A stretch of DNA of 64,000 bases from positions 181,942,556 through 182,006,555 of the forward strand of contig CP136067.1 of assembly GCA_032622095.1 (NCBI GenBank). Reading direction: 5' to 3'. This stretch comes from Siphonodentalium dalli (lineage: Eukaryota > Mollusca > Scaphopoda > Gadilida > Siphonodentaliidae). Position 1 is the stretch's first letter, and each line of letters begins with the position of its first letter. The position numbers and the translations under genes are program-made. Below are positions 45,290 through 57,773 of this stretch, piece by piece. The notes under the pieces were generated by a model that was not told where the DNA came from, did not search any database, and saw only the letters and a program-made list of their open reading frames with translations.

Positions 45290-46400
45290 AAGGTGTTTGT
45301 GATTTTTCACAAAGTCGTTGTGTGATTTGCTCCCCTGGCTGTGAATGACCGATAGGTCTATTTTAGCCCGACCGGGCAATTATAGATTGATAGGTTGTTC
45401 ACTAAGACCTGTTTAAATTGTCTGATTTATAATGTTTACTTTAATTACACACAAATTAAAAACATTTGAAGATTATTTCAGACAACAGGTCAGGGAAATC
45501 CTGACCCAGACATGTTTAAGATGTCTGATTTATAATATTCACAGAAGCCCATTAGCGCCAAAAAACCTTTGCGACAAATCTCAAATATCTTTGCGATAAA
45601 TCGAAAAATATAATCACACAGTACGTAGTCTGAGAGTTATCGTAAAGGTGTTTGTGATTTTTCGCAAAGTTTTGCTCCTCTCATCATTCAAGCATCTGAC
45701 TGTGAATGACTGTGAATGACTGATCGGTCTATTTTAGCCCGACCATGCAATTATAGATTGATAGGTTGTTCTCTGAGACCTGTTTAAGATGTCTGATTTA
45801 TAATGTTTACACACAAATTAAGAAATTTGGACGATTATTTCAGACAAATTTTACTCCACGTGCGGCAACAGGTCAGGGAAATGTCTTATTTATAATGTTT
45901 ACAGAAGCCCATTAGCGCCAAAAAAAATTGCCACAAACCTCAAACATGTTTGCGATAAAGCGCAAAATATAATCGCCCAGTACGCAGTCTGAGAGTCATC
46001 GTAAAGATTTATCATAAAGGTTTGCGAGTTATCGCAAAAGTGTTTGTAATTTTTCACAAAGTTGTTTTGTGATTTATCACGAAGGTTTGCTCCCCTTATC
46101 CCACATGCATGCTGGCTGTCAAAAAACAAATATATCTGCGATAAATCACAAACCATCAATCGACAACCTTTACACTAAATCGCATTTATTTATTGTAAAG
46201 TAGTTTGCGATTCGCAAAGTTTTGCAATTTATCGCAAGGTAGTTTTGTATTTATTGGGCTATTCTAGATCGATTGGTGTTTCATCCAGACCGGTTTCAAG
46301 ATGTTTGATTTATAATGTTTACTTTAATATTATTGCACAAAAATTAAGAAATTATTTTAGACATTCAGACCAATTTTACTCCACATGCAGGGAACAGTTC
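45290..46400. repeat. ~360-390-bp tandem repeat, three imperfect units
   Basis: Anchors TGTTTGTGATTTTTCRCAAAG lie near 45294, 45651 and 46039 (spacing 357 and about 390). GGTCTATTTTAGCCCGACC follows at 45356 and 45725, then GATTGATAGGTTGTTC and GTCTGATTTATAATGTTTAC. Short TTTGCGATAAATC motifs and their inverses are dense throughout. No gene is supported in the array. Confidence 0.75.
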
Positions 46401-46639
46401 ATGGGAATCCTGAAATCGAGATATTAAACTTTGAATTAAGTACAAAATCACGATCAAGGTTCTATACTAATAAAAGTAATGCATGTATAATTCGGATTAT
46501 TTCACTATCACTATACAATGGAGTCCATGTGGTTTTGTACTTTATTCAATGTTTAAACGCCATAGCATCATTTGGAATCTAACATGCCACATTGTTAAAT
46601 TTGCCGTCGGCCATGTTTCGTAAATTCGAGTGCTTGGTA

Positions 46640-47056
46640 TCTGGGCAGGTTCTCCGCTTAGTACCTATATGTTTGGTTCTCTGAAGTACCAAATTGCTAG
46701 GTACTATGCATAGTACATAAATACGTCAGAGTACCTGTCTTTATATTCGGTACTTCATATAATATAATGGGTGTGTCAAGAAAGCATGTATTTCTTGGCA
46801 CTTCATATCGTGTGCGTCATGGCTTCGGTGACATAAAGGCGGAGTGGGTATTATATGCACAATGCCCGGATAGAACCTAAATATTTAGTAGGTAATCCAG
46901 AGTACCAACAATTTGGTACTCTAGAGTACCAAACATTTTGCTACTCTAGAGTACCCAAACCTTTGGTACTCCAGAGTACCAAAAAGTTGGTACTCCCCCT
47001 GGGACAAAGCTTAGTACATACGTAGGTACTCTGAAGTACCTATTGTTTTAAGAGTG
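46640..47056. repeat. Cluster of GGTACTCTAGAGTACC palindromes
   Basis: TTGGTACTCTAGAGTACCAA (perfect 20-bp palindrome) and variants occur about every 22-30 bp from 46905 to 47045, with looser GGTACT/AGTACC motifs from 46640. It ends ACTTCAGAGTACC-CTATTGTTTTAAGAGTGT when read on the appropriate strand, a possible element end. Confidence 0.75.
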
Positions 47057-47550
47057 TACATGTAGGGCAGCAGCAAGACGACAACTAGGCCATGATGCTC
47101 CTGTACAATAAGATAAAGTTGTTTGATGTTTTGTCAATTTTGATTTATTATTGTGCAACTGAACGTATTTAGGTGCTGAAAGGACGATAAAACCGAAACA
47201 AACAAATAAACAAAAACTAGAATAAGACTAATATGGACAAATCCAGCAAATCGCACATGACAATGGTGGTGGAGTGTGGAATTACATTTTAATATTGAGA
47301 AACACACATGCCATTAACTTTTAGAATATTTTCAGATATATATTGACAATTGTCACGAAACAACCTTTGACAATTTGTGGGTCAGGGGTCCATATTACTG
47401 CGGGGTAATATGGAAATTTTGTGGGGTCACTTGCATCTTCAAATTGTTTACCAGTTGCCAAAAACGGACTAAGTACATTTCTTATATATGTGAATAGAAT
47501 AATTAAGTTTTTCATAATTTTGTCTTATTTTAATAATCAAGCATCCTGAT

Positions 47551-48140
47551 ATCAAACAGTGTACCCAACTGCATTTTGATGTGCAATTTAAGACAAACAA
47601 CATAATATAAACACATAATCATCGATAACATGTAGCCAGTGAGTGGGAACAACGAAAGAATGTGCACATACAGCACTGTCTACGATGATTGCGATTGATA
47701 ATATATTGGGAGGTGAATATGCAGGGTGGTGGTGTTGAACATAAAATTAAATATATCGTCAATTTTTCAGAATTCATAATTAAAACATGAGTCAACAGCT
47801 AGATGTGAGGCACTATGTGTTATCATTGACACAGGGCGTCCATTTATCAAACAGTGTACCCAACTGCATTTTGATGTGCAATTTAAGACAAACAACATAA
47901 TATAAACACATAATCATCGATAACATGTAGCCAGTGAGTGGGAACAACGAAAGAATGTGCACATACAGCACTGTCTACGATGATTGCGATTGATAATATA
48001 TTGGGAGGTGAATATGCAGGGTGGTGGTGTTGAACATAAAATTAAATATATCGTCAATTTTTCAGAATTCATAATTAAAACATGAGTCAACAGCTAGATG
48101 TGAGGCACTATGTGTTATCATTGACACAGGGCGTCCATAT
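47551..48140. repeat. Identical 295-bp tandem duplication
   Basis: 47551-47845 and 47846-48138 are identical base for base as far as I can compare. Each starts ATCAAACAGTGTACCCAACT and ends CACAGGGCGTCCAT. No coding signal. Perfect identity in a region where other repeats are diverged means a very recent duplication, or an assembly duplication. Confidence 0.92.
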
Positions 48141-48397
48141 TACACAAAGGGCACCCACAATGGCACTTATATAATTAATCTTGCGACATCCACATTTCAG
48201 GTATGTTTGTTTGCAATTTTCACCATCATACATCTCCATTGTATCTACTGGAACACGCTGATGCTTAAAGTGGCCGGTACTGTACACTAAATCCAACCAT
48301 GGTGCCATCTCATTTATTAACTTAACAGAATATATACAACAAATGAATGAATTTGAGCCATGGATTAGTGCAACATACACTCATGTGGTATACGAAC

Positions 48398-48487
48398 GAT
48401 GCAAACAACATGACAATTATAATGAAAATGAACTTATGACTCGAGTCATAAATTCATTTTCATAATAATTACCATGTTGTTTGTATC
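48398..48487. repeat. 90-bp near-palindrome centred on CTCGAG
   Basis: Arms of 45 bp pair with only a few mismatches (GATGCAAACAACATG / CATGTTGTTTGTATC), with no loop, centred on GACTCGAGTC at 48438-48447. It is adjacent to the 295-bp duplication. A cruciform-forming or MITE-end sequence is likely. Confidence 0.85.
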
Positions 48488-48789
48488 TATGATGTTGTAG
48501 TGATTGAATAGATACGCCGTTTAAGGCGTGCTTACTTAATGATGCCAGCGTTCGGCCGTTCTTGTGACATTTTCGAGCTAATGGCTGTGCACGTCATTCC
48601 GATTAATTGTCTATGAGGTTGACAACGCATCTTCCAAACTCAGACTGATTCCACACAGACCCGAGATTAATTTGAGCGCGAAATCCAATCGTATACGTAT
48701 ACCCTTTTGGATAAAGCTGGGTGCCCTTCATTTTTCTTATGAAAGTTACTCCTTCAACTCTATACTTAGTAGTATTCCGAATTTACTTG

Positions 48790-49345
48790 ATTGCAGATTT
48801 GAAATCCAAGATGGCTGCTGGCAGCCTTGTTTTTTAAAACAAATGTCTCCCATCTAGAGGTCACCTCGAAGATCCATATGAAGTTTGGTGATGATCGGAT
48901 GGGGGATGTGGTATGTAAGGTGTGCCAAAGGATGTAGTCATGCAAAGTCTAAAATCAAAAATGGCTGCCGGTGGCCATGTTTTCATCGAAAATCATTCAA
49001 AAATTCGATAGCTCCCATCTACAGCTGAGCACAATCGTGCCTGCAAAATTAAAAAATTGACCCGGCCATAATTACGGGCTGTATGATGTTCCGATGGATT
49101 AAACTTTGAAATCCAAGATAGCTGCTGGCGGCCATGTTTTTCATCTAAATTCGGATAACTCCCATTTATATGTCACCCTGAATCTACATATGAAGTTTTG
49201 TGAAGATCGGATAAGGGATGCGGCATGTAGTGCGTGCCGTAGGACACTGTTAACGCACGCGCGGCCGGACGCATGCACAGACGACGGACGCCAACCCATG
49301 GCAATAGCCCAAACTTTAGATTGCAGGTTTGAGCTAAAAAATGGT
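48790..49345. repeat. CCAAGATGGC repeat, second locus
   Basis: This is the same family as 21510-22537: CCAAGATGGCTGCTGGC, TTTGGTGATGATCGGAT, GGCGGCCATGTTTTTCATC and GACGGACGCCAACCCATGG, ending in a decayed hairpin (AGCCCAAAC / GTTTGAGCT, 49305-49335). It sits in the intron that follows the minus-strand exon at 49376-50011. Confidence 0.8.
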
Positions 49346-49375
49346 TCCACCGTAATAATATAATAATGTACTCAC

Positions 49376-50011
49376 CAAACCCCATGCCGCACAATTCAAC
49401 AATTAACTTCCTCCGTTCAATTTCTCGAATGCTTTCGTCTATTTTTGAGAGATGAATATTGAGCCTGTCACGCGTTGTCACAACCCTCAGATCGACGAGA
49501 ATGAATTGGTAGATCACACGGATGAACATGTACATGTAGATATCGCACAATCTATCGTTTTGCATTATTCGGAAAGCATCACGTGCATAAAATATCCAAA
49601 AGGTTATGATGATGTGTGAGCAGTATGCCAGCATAACCCAGGTACGTCTAGTCCTTGCTCCACAATTGACAAATATTTCAATTGCAAACATATCTAAAAC
49701 GAGGTTCAAAAGATAAACTGCTATCAAACGATCGGCGCACCACATACATTTACGTTTATACCAGCCATGAAACATGATATAACATGGTGGTATAAGTGAC
49801 ATTACATTCTTTATATTACTCAGTGATTTCCATAGGGTCCATGGCGGCAATCTCTCCAACACCCCCAGCAACATGAGAGCTATATGGCCAACCACGATAG
49901 TCAGAGGCACATTGTCAGTAAACTTGAACGTTATCAGCGTCGACACGAAAAGCACAGGTCCCATATTCTGGCTGACAATCGACGGATGCGGCAAGAACAT
50001 CTCTCCGGTTT
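49376..50011 (-). CDS. Internal exon of an unrecognised multi-pass membrane protein
   Basis: The 636-bp exon lies between an acceptor (CATACAG, ending 50012) and a donor (GTGAGT, from 49375) on the minus strand and is open throughout (212 codons). It encodes TGEMFLPHPSIVSQNMGPVL, then hydrophobic segments: LTIVVGHIALMLLGVL, RLIAVYLLNLVLDMFAIEIF and WVMLAYCSHIIITFWIFYA, with weaker ones at the start and near MYMFIRVIYQFILVDLRV. The C-terminal part is charged (DRLNIHLSKIDESIREIERR). Three to five membrane spans are likely. I do not recognise the family; flanking exons were not found. Codon flow without stops and good splice sites on both sides support a real gene. Confidence 0.62.
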
Positions 50012-51034
50012 CTGTATGAGTGGAAAGAAAGATACACGATATTACATTATTCTTTTGGTATTCAATATCATATGACATGTCGAGTGGACAAAACACATCG
50101 TAATGCGTGAAAATTCAGTTTTTAATTTCAAAGAGATGCAGAGATGCACCATGTTACCAGAATGGGCCATCCTTTATATTAAAGGGAAGTTGGGTATCCA
50201 TCCGACTACAACAGTAGTAAGGGTGGCCACTCTGTCCCCATCGTCTGCCCTACCAGTAGCCTGTGTGTGTAACACGATCGCACTTGCACCCGATTACGGT
50301 TCAAATTTTAAATATGTCCGGTCGCAGGTATTGGAATACAGCACACACAATTGCAGGCCGGTTGGCTAAATAGGGCATGAGGCATAGCACGCTTTCTAAC
50401 GGTCATAAATGTGACGTGTTTTCCTGTAATCCCGAGATGTCTTATTGCAGTGTGATATGAGTACTTTAATAAATTTAGTTTTACGTCCCTTGTATCGGGT
50501 GGATACCGTTAGTGCTTGGCTAAATATGTATACAATCGGACCAGCAATTCCCTAGTCTTCGGAATATTCACCACCAAAATTTAGTTCAACTATTACATTA
50601 ATAGCGTAACCGATATTTAAGAAACTTAGAGCAAATATCCAGTAGAATGATTCTTTGAATGATGATCTGATGTAGTCATCAATAACTGATAACTCATATT
50701 AATCGAAATAAGTTGCAACGTTTCCATATAGGAAAATGACAATCCTTTGATATCCTGATTTGTTCTGATGTGTTAGTATTTATTACGTATGATTTAACAT
50801 CATTATGGGTATCGTGTGGTATCTGATATTTTGCGCATACCACACTGTTCACTGAGAGGTAAGATTATGTGTCTCGTATATGCTGAAGTTCGTTCGTGTT
50901 CCTGTTCGAAGTATGTGTTCACTGTTTCACATCAGAAATCAACACTATCATAATTAAATTGGGCACAACTACTACTTCCTTTATATCTTTCAAAGTCTGA
51001 ATGTTTCAAATTTATCTTGTAGTGTAGATGATTC
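50012..51034. other. Upstream of membrane-protein exon; no exon recognised
   Basis: An upstream intron and exons of the minus-strand gene would lie here or beyond. Only short motif-free ORFs are visible. Confidence 0.45.
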
Positions 51035-51190
51035 TATAATATAAATATTGCACGGCTTGGAGGGGACTGCTAAAATAGTGGTCCGATGGGAGGAATTGTA
51101 CCCGAGTCGGATGCGAGGGGACTATTCCTCCACCGAAGACCACTATTTTGGCATAGTCACTGACAAGCCGTGCAATATTTATTATATTTT
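51035..51190. mobile_element. 156-bp fold-back element
   Basis: The left arm (AATATAAATATTGCACGGCT ... AATAGTGGTC) pairs with the right arm (GACCACTATTTTGG ... CCGTGCAATATTTATTATAT) over about 48 bp. The inner part still pairs through GGAGGAAT / ATTCCTCC. The plus-strand ORF across it (51048-51266) is a by-product. Confidence 0.85.
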
Positions 51191-53068
51191 ATCGACCGTT
51201 CTCAATGCTGTCCCAGATCCCATATTTAACGTATGTCCTTTTAATCTTAGAAAGATTTTTGTGTGAATTGTATTGCCTTTTTATTGTTTGCTGCATGGTC
51301 AAATTTGCTTCAATAAATTCTCCTGCTTCAAACTGTGCAAATCTTAAATCTTCTTCGTGTGTTATTGTTAGCATTTCGACTTAATTCGAAAGCAATGGGA
51401 AGCAGACATCGTATTTGTTAAACAATGCCGTTAAATCAAAACAATACTTTTTATTTTACCGAAAACAAACTGAAGATCTCGTTTATAAAAACTGTAAGCG
51501 AACCAGAGCGAACAGGAAATTAACAAACATATTGAAGCGATATTGTGAAAAACGGCGAGGAAAAACATGATAAATCGTCACAAAAAATTGAGAAACACAA
51601 ACAATTTGCCAACGATCATTAAGTGCGCTCTAGTTGTCGATTACAAAGACATTTCTGCCAAAAAAATATTGAACCTTTGCAGCGAGGCCGAGATGTCTTT
51701 CAAATACCTCCCCGGATTAGTGGGCATGCTAAAAATATATTTCTTGATTTTCTAAGCGATAGTGGGTGTGCTAAAATTAGGAGCCCACTATTGTGTCGTG
51801 GACGACACTATCGATAGCATATGTCTAGCAACCAATCACAAGCGTGGATAAGGCTTAGATAGTCACGTGAGATAAAATATTTCTGAATAGTTATCATACT
51901 CAGCATATATGACCATTCACGTTCATTACATAAGCTAGAGATGCAACAAACTGAAGCTCTAACATTATGCTACCCTTGTTTATAATATGCAAATGTCCTC
52001 CTTCTGTTCGTAGGCCACTTCTGAGTTCGTATCCCCAGAAACATTGATAATCCATGTGCTTTTCGAGATTCAAACCGAAGGACATAGGTTATCCAAAGAT
52101 ACCCGATGACTGGTGCAGTGATACATCAGAACGTAGGTGTCGCTATTTTCAGATTGTAGTGTTTGAAATGGAATGTATTAGTTTCAATATCTTCATTCAT
52201 ATCTTACTTTTATTCCAAGCCTATGAAAAGCCTCTTCAGCAATTTTCCTTGAAAAAGACAATCTTCAAATTGTGATCCAAGTCCTAAATCAATCCTGAAT
52301 ATTTTCACTTCAAGACTCTCCTTATATTTCATATTCCTCTGTTTAAGTGTTTGATTCAGGTTAATTAATATTACTGACATCAATGTAAGTGTATGACAAT
52401 TGAAAACAGCTGAATCAAAGCAAATTTCAATCTGCCGAATTAGAGATAATTATAAACTTGCGCTATTGAGACGAATTATTATCTTATTTTGTTTTTATAA
52501 ATATGGTACTTTAATATAATTAAGATCATGTTTTTTTTATTGGCGCTCTTTTCAGACGAAACGCCGAATAATATATTAAATTTTCTAAAGTTGGATATCT
52601 AGTATCTTGGTGTTCATCCAAAAGTTTACTGTTCTTCCGAAGCGTGATACTACAGAGCAGTCAAAAATATATGGGATATTGAGTCTATCATTTGACATCT
52701 ATTACAGTCACTATCGTAGTAATTTTCATCTGCTGGAGTAATTGTTTTGTCGTCAATTACTGATACATGTATTTATGCGGAACTTGGACTATCGTAATCT
52801 GGTGTCAGATAGTGATTTAAACGACAGAGCGAATGTATATATCCATGGTACTTGAGTATTGGCATGTCCAACTTCTAATTCCCATTTCTGAATTGATGAA
52901 TGTTTTTCGTTTTATCCGATATGAGAATGTCATAAAAATCCTTGCAACACCGAATACTTAAGAAGCAATGACAACTGCCAGGGAATCAGGTTTTTTTGTA
53001 TTGTGTTTATTCGCTTCCATTTCTGTATATCAATTGAATGCTGGTTTACAATAAAGGACGGGCGGCCT
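51191..53068. other. Intergenic, no supported gene
   Basis: Only short ORFs without motifs. ATAGTGGGTGTGCT/AGCCCACTAT forms a small inverted repeat at 51760-51795. Nothing else is supported. Confidence 0.5.
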
Positions 53069-53778
53069 TCGTTATATAACATGTATTTTGGAACTTCTGT
53101 CTGTATGTGTCTTATATACTCGAAAACTGCTCGACCGATCCGACTCGAATTTGGTATGTAGGCCAACTTTGATCCCGGGAAGAATATGGGCGGGTCCAAT
53201 TTCACATGCGACGACCGTGTCCTTGACCTTGGCCTCGCTCATATAGGCATGTTTCTGGACCGATCGAATACCTTTTTTTTCTCCTAATACTTTTCAAGTA
53301 TGTTCGCTCAATATTGTTCAACGTTGTCTCTTTGAGTTAGTCGATCAGACGGAGGCGATCACAAAGAAATCTCTAAATAGCCCGGACGAAGTCGGGTACA
53401 TCAGCTAGTCTATTATATATTTTGGAACTTCTGCCTGTGTTGACTCGAAAACTGCTCGACCGATAGGACTCGAATTTGGTATATAGGCTTACTTTGATCT
53501 CAGGAACGATATGGGCTGGTTCAATTTCAAGTGCAACCGTGTCATTGACCTTGACATAACTCATATACGCTCATATAGGCATGTTTATGGACCGATCAAA
53601 GAAACAAGTCCAGATGCTGTATATTCTGCCCAGACGAAGACGATCACATATCAATTCCTAAATAGCCCGGACTGTCTGTATGTATCTTATAGACTCGAAA
53701 ACTGCTCGACCGATCCGAATTAAATTTTGTATGTAGGGCTACTTTGATCCCGGGAACAATATGGGCGGGTCCAATTCA
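53069..53778 (+). mobile_element. Head-to-tail array of Helitron-like non-autonomous units
   Basis: Unit 1 (53069-53407) starts TCGTTATATAACATG and ends with the hairpin CCCGGACGAAGTCGGG, a short spacer and CTAG (53404-53407). Unit 2 starts at once with TCTATTATATATTTTGG (53408) and runs to CCCGGAC at 53672, where its 3' hairpin is cut. Unit 3 (53673 to about 53778) starts mid-unit (TGTCTGTATGTATCTTATAG). All carry AAACTGCTCGACCGAT, CTCGAATTTGGTATRTAGG and ATATGGGCKGGTYCAATT. The CTAG|TC junction is a perfect Helitron end-to-start join. Confidence 0.75.
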
Positions 53779-55084
53779 TATCAATAATCGCTCTGGCCAT
53801 TACAAAGAAAGTAACATTTGTATATGCAATAAATGGGGTGCACGACACAAATAATTATATTGTGGTTAATCTCAGGCTAGTCATACCGCTGGTATAACAT
53901 AATTATTTTATTTCCAATATAATATGATTAAGATACAAATCCACTCTAAAGTACACAACATACATTAAGTGCTCAAGATGCGAGTTGTGAGTTATCTGAG
54001 CGATTTGAAACATGTTGATGTAACAAGATGTTTGATGTCGACAAACGGTTACATTACAATGTGGTACAGTCGAGTACATGTCATATTGACGGGAACCAAC
54101 TGATCTCAACTGATGTCACTGTTTATCCGACACCGGAAATTTATGCAGGAAAATTCAATTTGTTTGCATAATATGTCTATATTTTTTACCGAATATTCGT
54201 GATTGTTATAAACCAGGACACGCCAGGGAGATAAAATCCCTCTAAATAATAGTAGAGTATACCATACTTCTACAATATACTACCTATACTATCTATATGT
54301 CCTCAGAAATCACGATTATTAGGTTAAATTATACGGATCGTCTGCAACTTTGTCTGATAAACACCGATTTTCTCATATCTAAAAAGCCTGTATGTTTACA
54401 TATTGATATGCACATGGCGCAAGAAATGTCCACAATGACTTACATAGCTCCAAACATTAGTTGTTTTTTCGGCTGTTTGTTAATGTTATTGGCGAAAGAC
54501 GTGATTATTTTGTGTGCGGTGAATTGCAAGAGCACTATCGTGCAAATCGCAGTTCATATTTGTTATTACTGTACGGCAAATTGCAAGCTCAAAACAATAT
54601 CTGCCAATTGTAGGCAAATATTTGGGTCAAAATGGGAGTCATATCATTACATATAATTATGGTGCCGATTGCGTCATTATGTTGCTTTCAATCTCATTGG
54701 AACACAACGGATATGCCAATTCAATGGTGTCTTATTTTTTAGCATTAAAATCACATCAGAGGTGGCTATCTATCAACACTCAAGTTGACATGATAAATTT
54801 GAAGATCATCTTTGAAATTTAACACAAGCTATCATAGTTGGTGATGGTTATGGTACATATTTCCCTGAAACGCCAAACATTGAAACTAGCATTAATGATT
54901 ATACACCTCCCATTTACTAATATTCGAAGTCAATCTTAGTTTACACCAAGTCTGACTTTACACACCAGCACTTGTTAGTAAATGTACGTCAATAATGGTT
55001 TATAATTATAAAATAAAATGTGCAGCGAACTTTGTGAATTACGTCTTGGTGTGCAAAACATACTTATTTGTGATAAAACCTCAC
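53779..55084. other. Intergenic, no supported gene
   Basis: The 119-codon ORF at 54297-54656 has no recognisable domain and is AT-rich; I do not call it a gene. The last part may be the L1 3' UTR. Confidence 0.45.
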
Positions 55085-57608
55085 TTACCATTTTTCAGGT
55101 AGATGTTGATTATTTGCAGTAAACATATTCGCCCAGTTACATGTTTTAAACATAAGTTTCTTTATCCAAAATAATTTCATTGAACACATAAAATTCCCTA
55201 TGTCAACCATTTTACACCCACCAGCCGAGTATGACCCTTGTAGTTGCTTCCTGGAGATTTTGTCCACTTTACTGTTCCAAATAAAGTTATATAGTTTTGT
55301 GGTTAACGATTTAATTAATTCACCATTGGGATTAGGAATTGTTTGAAAATGGAAAGATAATTTTGAAAAAAATTGGTGACTTTATAACAGTAATACGACC
55401 AAGAGTTAAGTTCCGTTTATACTACAAATTTAGCATATTGTCTATCTTAGCCATAGTTGTTTCATAATTATTGATAAACATATTGTGTTCCTTCAGACAG
55501 AATGTAATGCCTAGTAATCTGAAAGAAGTTGGGATTCCACTGAATTTTCCATCTATCGCATATGACTTCAGTACAATCATGCTTACTACCAATCCACACC
55601 ACAAACGTTTTGTTATAATTAATTTTTAAACTCGAAATAGACCAAAACCTTTCTAGCCACTGAAATGTACTGTCAAGAGACAGGGGATCGCCATCTAAAA
55701 GCAAAGTTGAATCATCCGCGTATTGTGTTATCTTGAATTCCGCATCACCAATTTTGATGCCCTTAATAGTTTTGCAATTCCTTAGACAGACTTAATATTT
55801 CTGCACATAATAAAAATATATACGGAGATATTGGAACCCCTTAGCGACAGCCACTCTGGATGCAAAACGCTGGAGATATGTTTCAATTAATATTCAAATT
55901 TGAATCGACACCATTGTATAACGTTTGGATATAGCCTATAACTTTTGGGCTGAATTTGAAAACACTTTAGCACACTTGAAATGAATGACCAAGAAATTGA
56001 ATCAAATGCTTTCTCAAAATCTAAAAGAAGCAAAAGGCCTGGAATATTCTTTTCTCTGGTAAAATTGATCACGTCTGAAATTTATCTAATAATTTCTCCA
56101 ACGTACCCCCCGGCCATGAAACCTTTTTGGTCTTCGTGTATAATTTGTGGTAAAACGGTCTTTAGACGATTTGCCAACACACCTGATATAATTTTATAAC
56201 TAACATTTAGTAAGGAAATTGGTCTCCAGTTTGATAAAAGTTGTCGAGATTTATTGTCTTTTGGTATCAAAGCGACCACTCCATGTTTCTGTGACAACGA
56301 TAATTTACCGTTGGATAACCATAATTTAAAGAAAGTATCAAGTAGATTCCAATATTTTTCCAAAACATTTTATAAAATTCAACTGTAAACCCAGCTGAGC
56401 ATGGACTTGTTATTTTTCATTGTTTTTAAGTAAGATAAAGTTTCAGAAAATGTAATAGGCTGTTCCAATTGACTAGCCGCGTTACTGGAAATATGATTTG
56501 AAATCGGGTTTTCATTTACTGGATCAATGATTTTAAATCCTGTATTGTTACTACTTCGTTTCTATTTTGTATAACTGTTCGTAATATTTGCTGGCTTCTA
56601 ATAATATATCATCTTGCTTTGAAACGATTTTTCCATCAGATGTTTCTAATTTCTTTATCGCTTTGTTTATGTAATGTCTCTGTTTTAAGTTTTAAAAATA
56701 TTTACTAGGTTTTTCGCCTTCACTAAGCCATTTCGCTCGTGATCTTACCAACATACCTTCAAATTTGTTTATTCGAATTTCTTCCAATTTTGTCTTACAT
56801 TGTTCAATGTACATTTCCATTTGCGTTGTCATCTCATTTAGTTTTTCATGTTTTTCTATTTCAGCCCTCAAAGTTCCTTCTTCTTTGTTTTTACGTTTGT
56901 TAAGTTCAGCACTGAATGAGATTGTAGTTTATCTTATATCCATCAAAAGAGTTTCAAAAAACAGTTGATCACTTATTTCCGAATTATAGTTTTTTCTCCA
57001 TATTTTCAGTTTTAATGGCATATTGGTTTACAGTTTTATCAATAACTATTTTTATTTCTTGAATATATTCTGCATTTTAAGTAGAGAATTGTTAACTTTC
57101 CAGTAACCCCGGCCGCGTTTGGTCTCGTTTAAATTGATTTTTTCCAGCCAGGTAATAGAGTGGTCAGTTCGATATCCAGGTTCGATACCTGTTTTGTCAA
57201 TTAAAGATAAAATATATGTTTCGACACAATAAAATAGTCCAGTCTGGCTTGTTTAACAGGTATCTTTTTTCGCCACGTATAACGTTTAATGTTCTGATTG
57301 AGTAATCTCCAAACGTCGATTAAACTCCTTTCTTCAATTGTCTTTAAAAGAACTTTGTGTGCATTTCGATTATTTACTTGTAAATAGTTATATGAATCAA
57401 GTTCCTGATAGGGTATAATATTAAAATCACCGCATATAATGTAATTGGCATCATCTTTCTCTTTAAGGTATGTGTTTAAATCAACATAAAACTTTGGTGT
57501 GTCTGAATTGGGCCCATATAACGTTCTCAATATAACGGAATGAAACTTGGTACGAGTCAGATGATTTTGATTAGAGCTATAGTCCTTTTCATACCTATAT
57601 ATTGCCAT
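55085..57608 (-). pseudogene. L1/Tx1-type LINE, endonuclease and RT, degenerate
   Basis: On the minus strand, in order: endonuclease C-terminal half (57608-57201) with LRTLYGPNSDTPKFYVDLNT, NYIICGDFNIIPYQELDSYN and VKQARLDYFIVS; a decayed linker; RT with KHGVVALIPKDNKSRQLLSN, WRPISLLNVSYKIISGVLAN and IIHEDQKGFMAGGYVGE (56363-56082); LLLLDFEKAFDSISWSFISS (56072-55887), the L1-type DFEKAFDS-W block; ITQYADDSTLLLDGDPLSL near 55725 with an intact YADD; and the L1 C-terminal motif KISRKQLQGSYSAGGCKMVD (55267-55190). The W in the DFEKAFD block and the C-terminal motif mark the L1 group rather than CR1/jockey. Multiple frame breaks make it inactive. Confidence 0.88.
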
Positions 57609-57773
57609 TTTCGAGTTGTCCGGATAATTACAGTTAATATCAATTAATCACAACTGAACTTGACTCAGGATTATCCATCACATTGTTCGTCAACTTCGAA
57701 TGTAGTTCAGATCTGCTGAATTTTGACGGAGCTATCTCCCTTTTTACGACTATAAAAATATAACTGATTCCAC

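Noticed and set aside
45290-46400. CRISPR-like or satellite array
   Set aside because: Units are long, few and diverged with no regular spacers, so this is an ordinary tandem repeat in a eukaryotic genome.
54297-54656. 119-codon ORF as a gene
   Set aside because: AT-rich, no motif, no splice or promoter context; consistent with chance.
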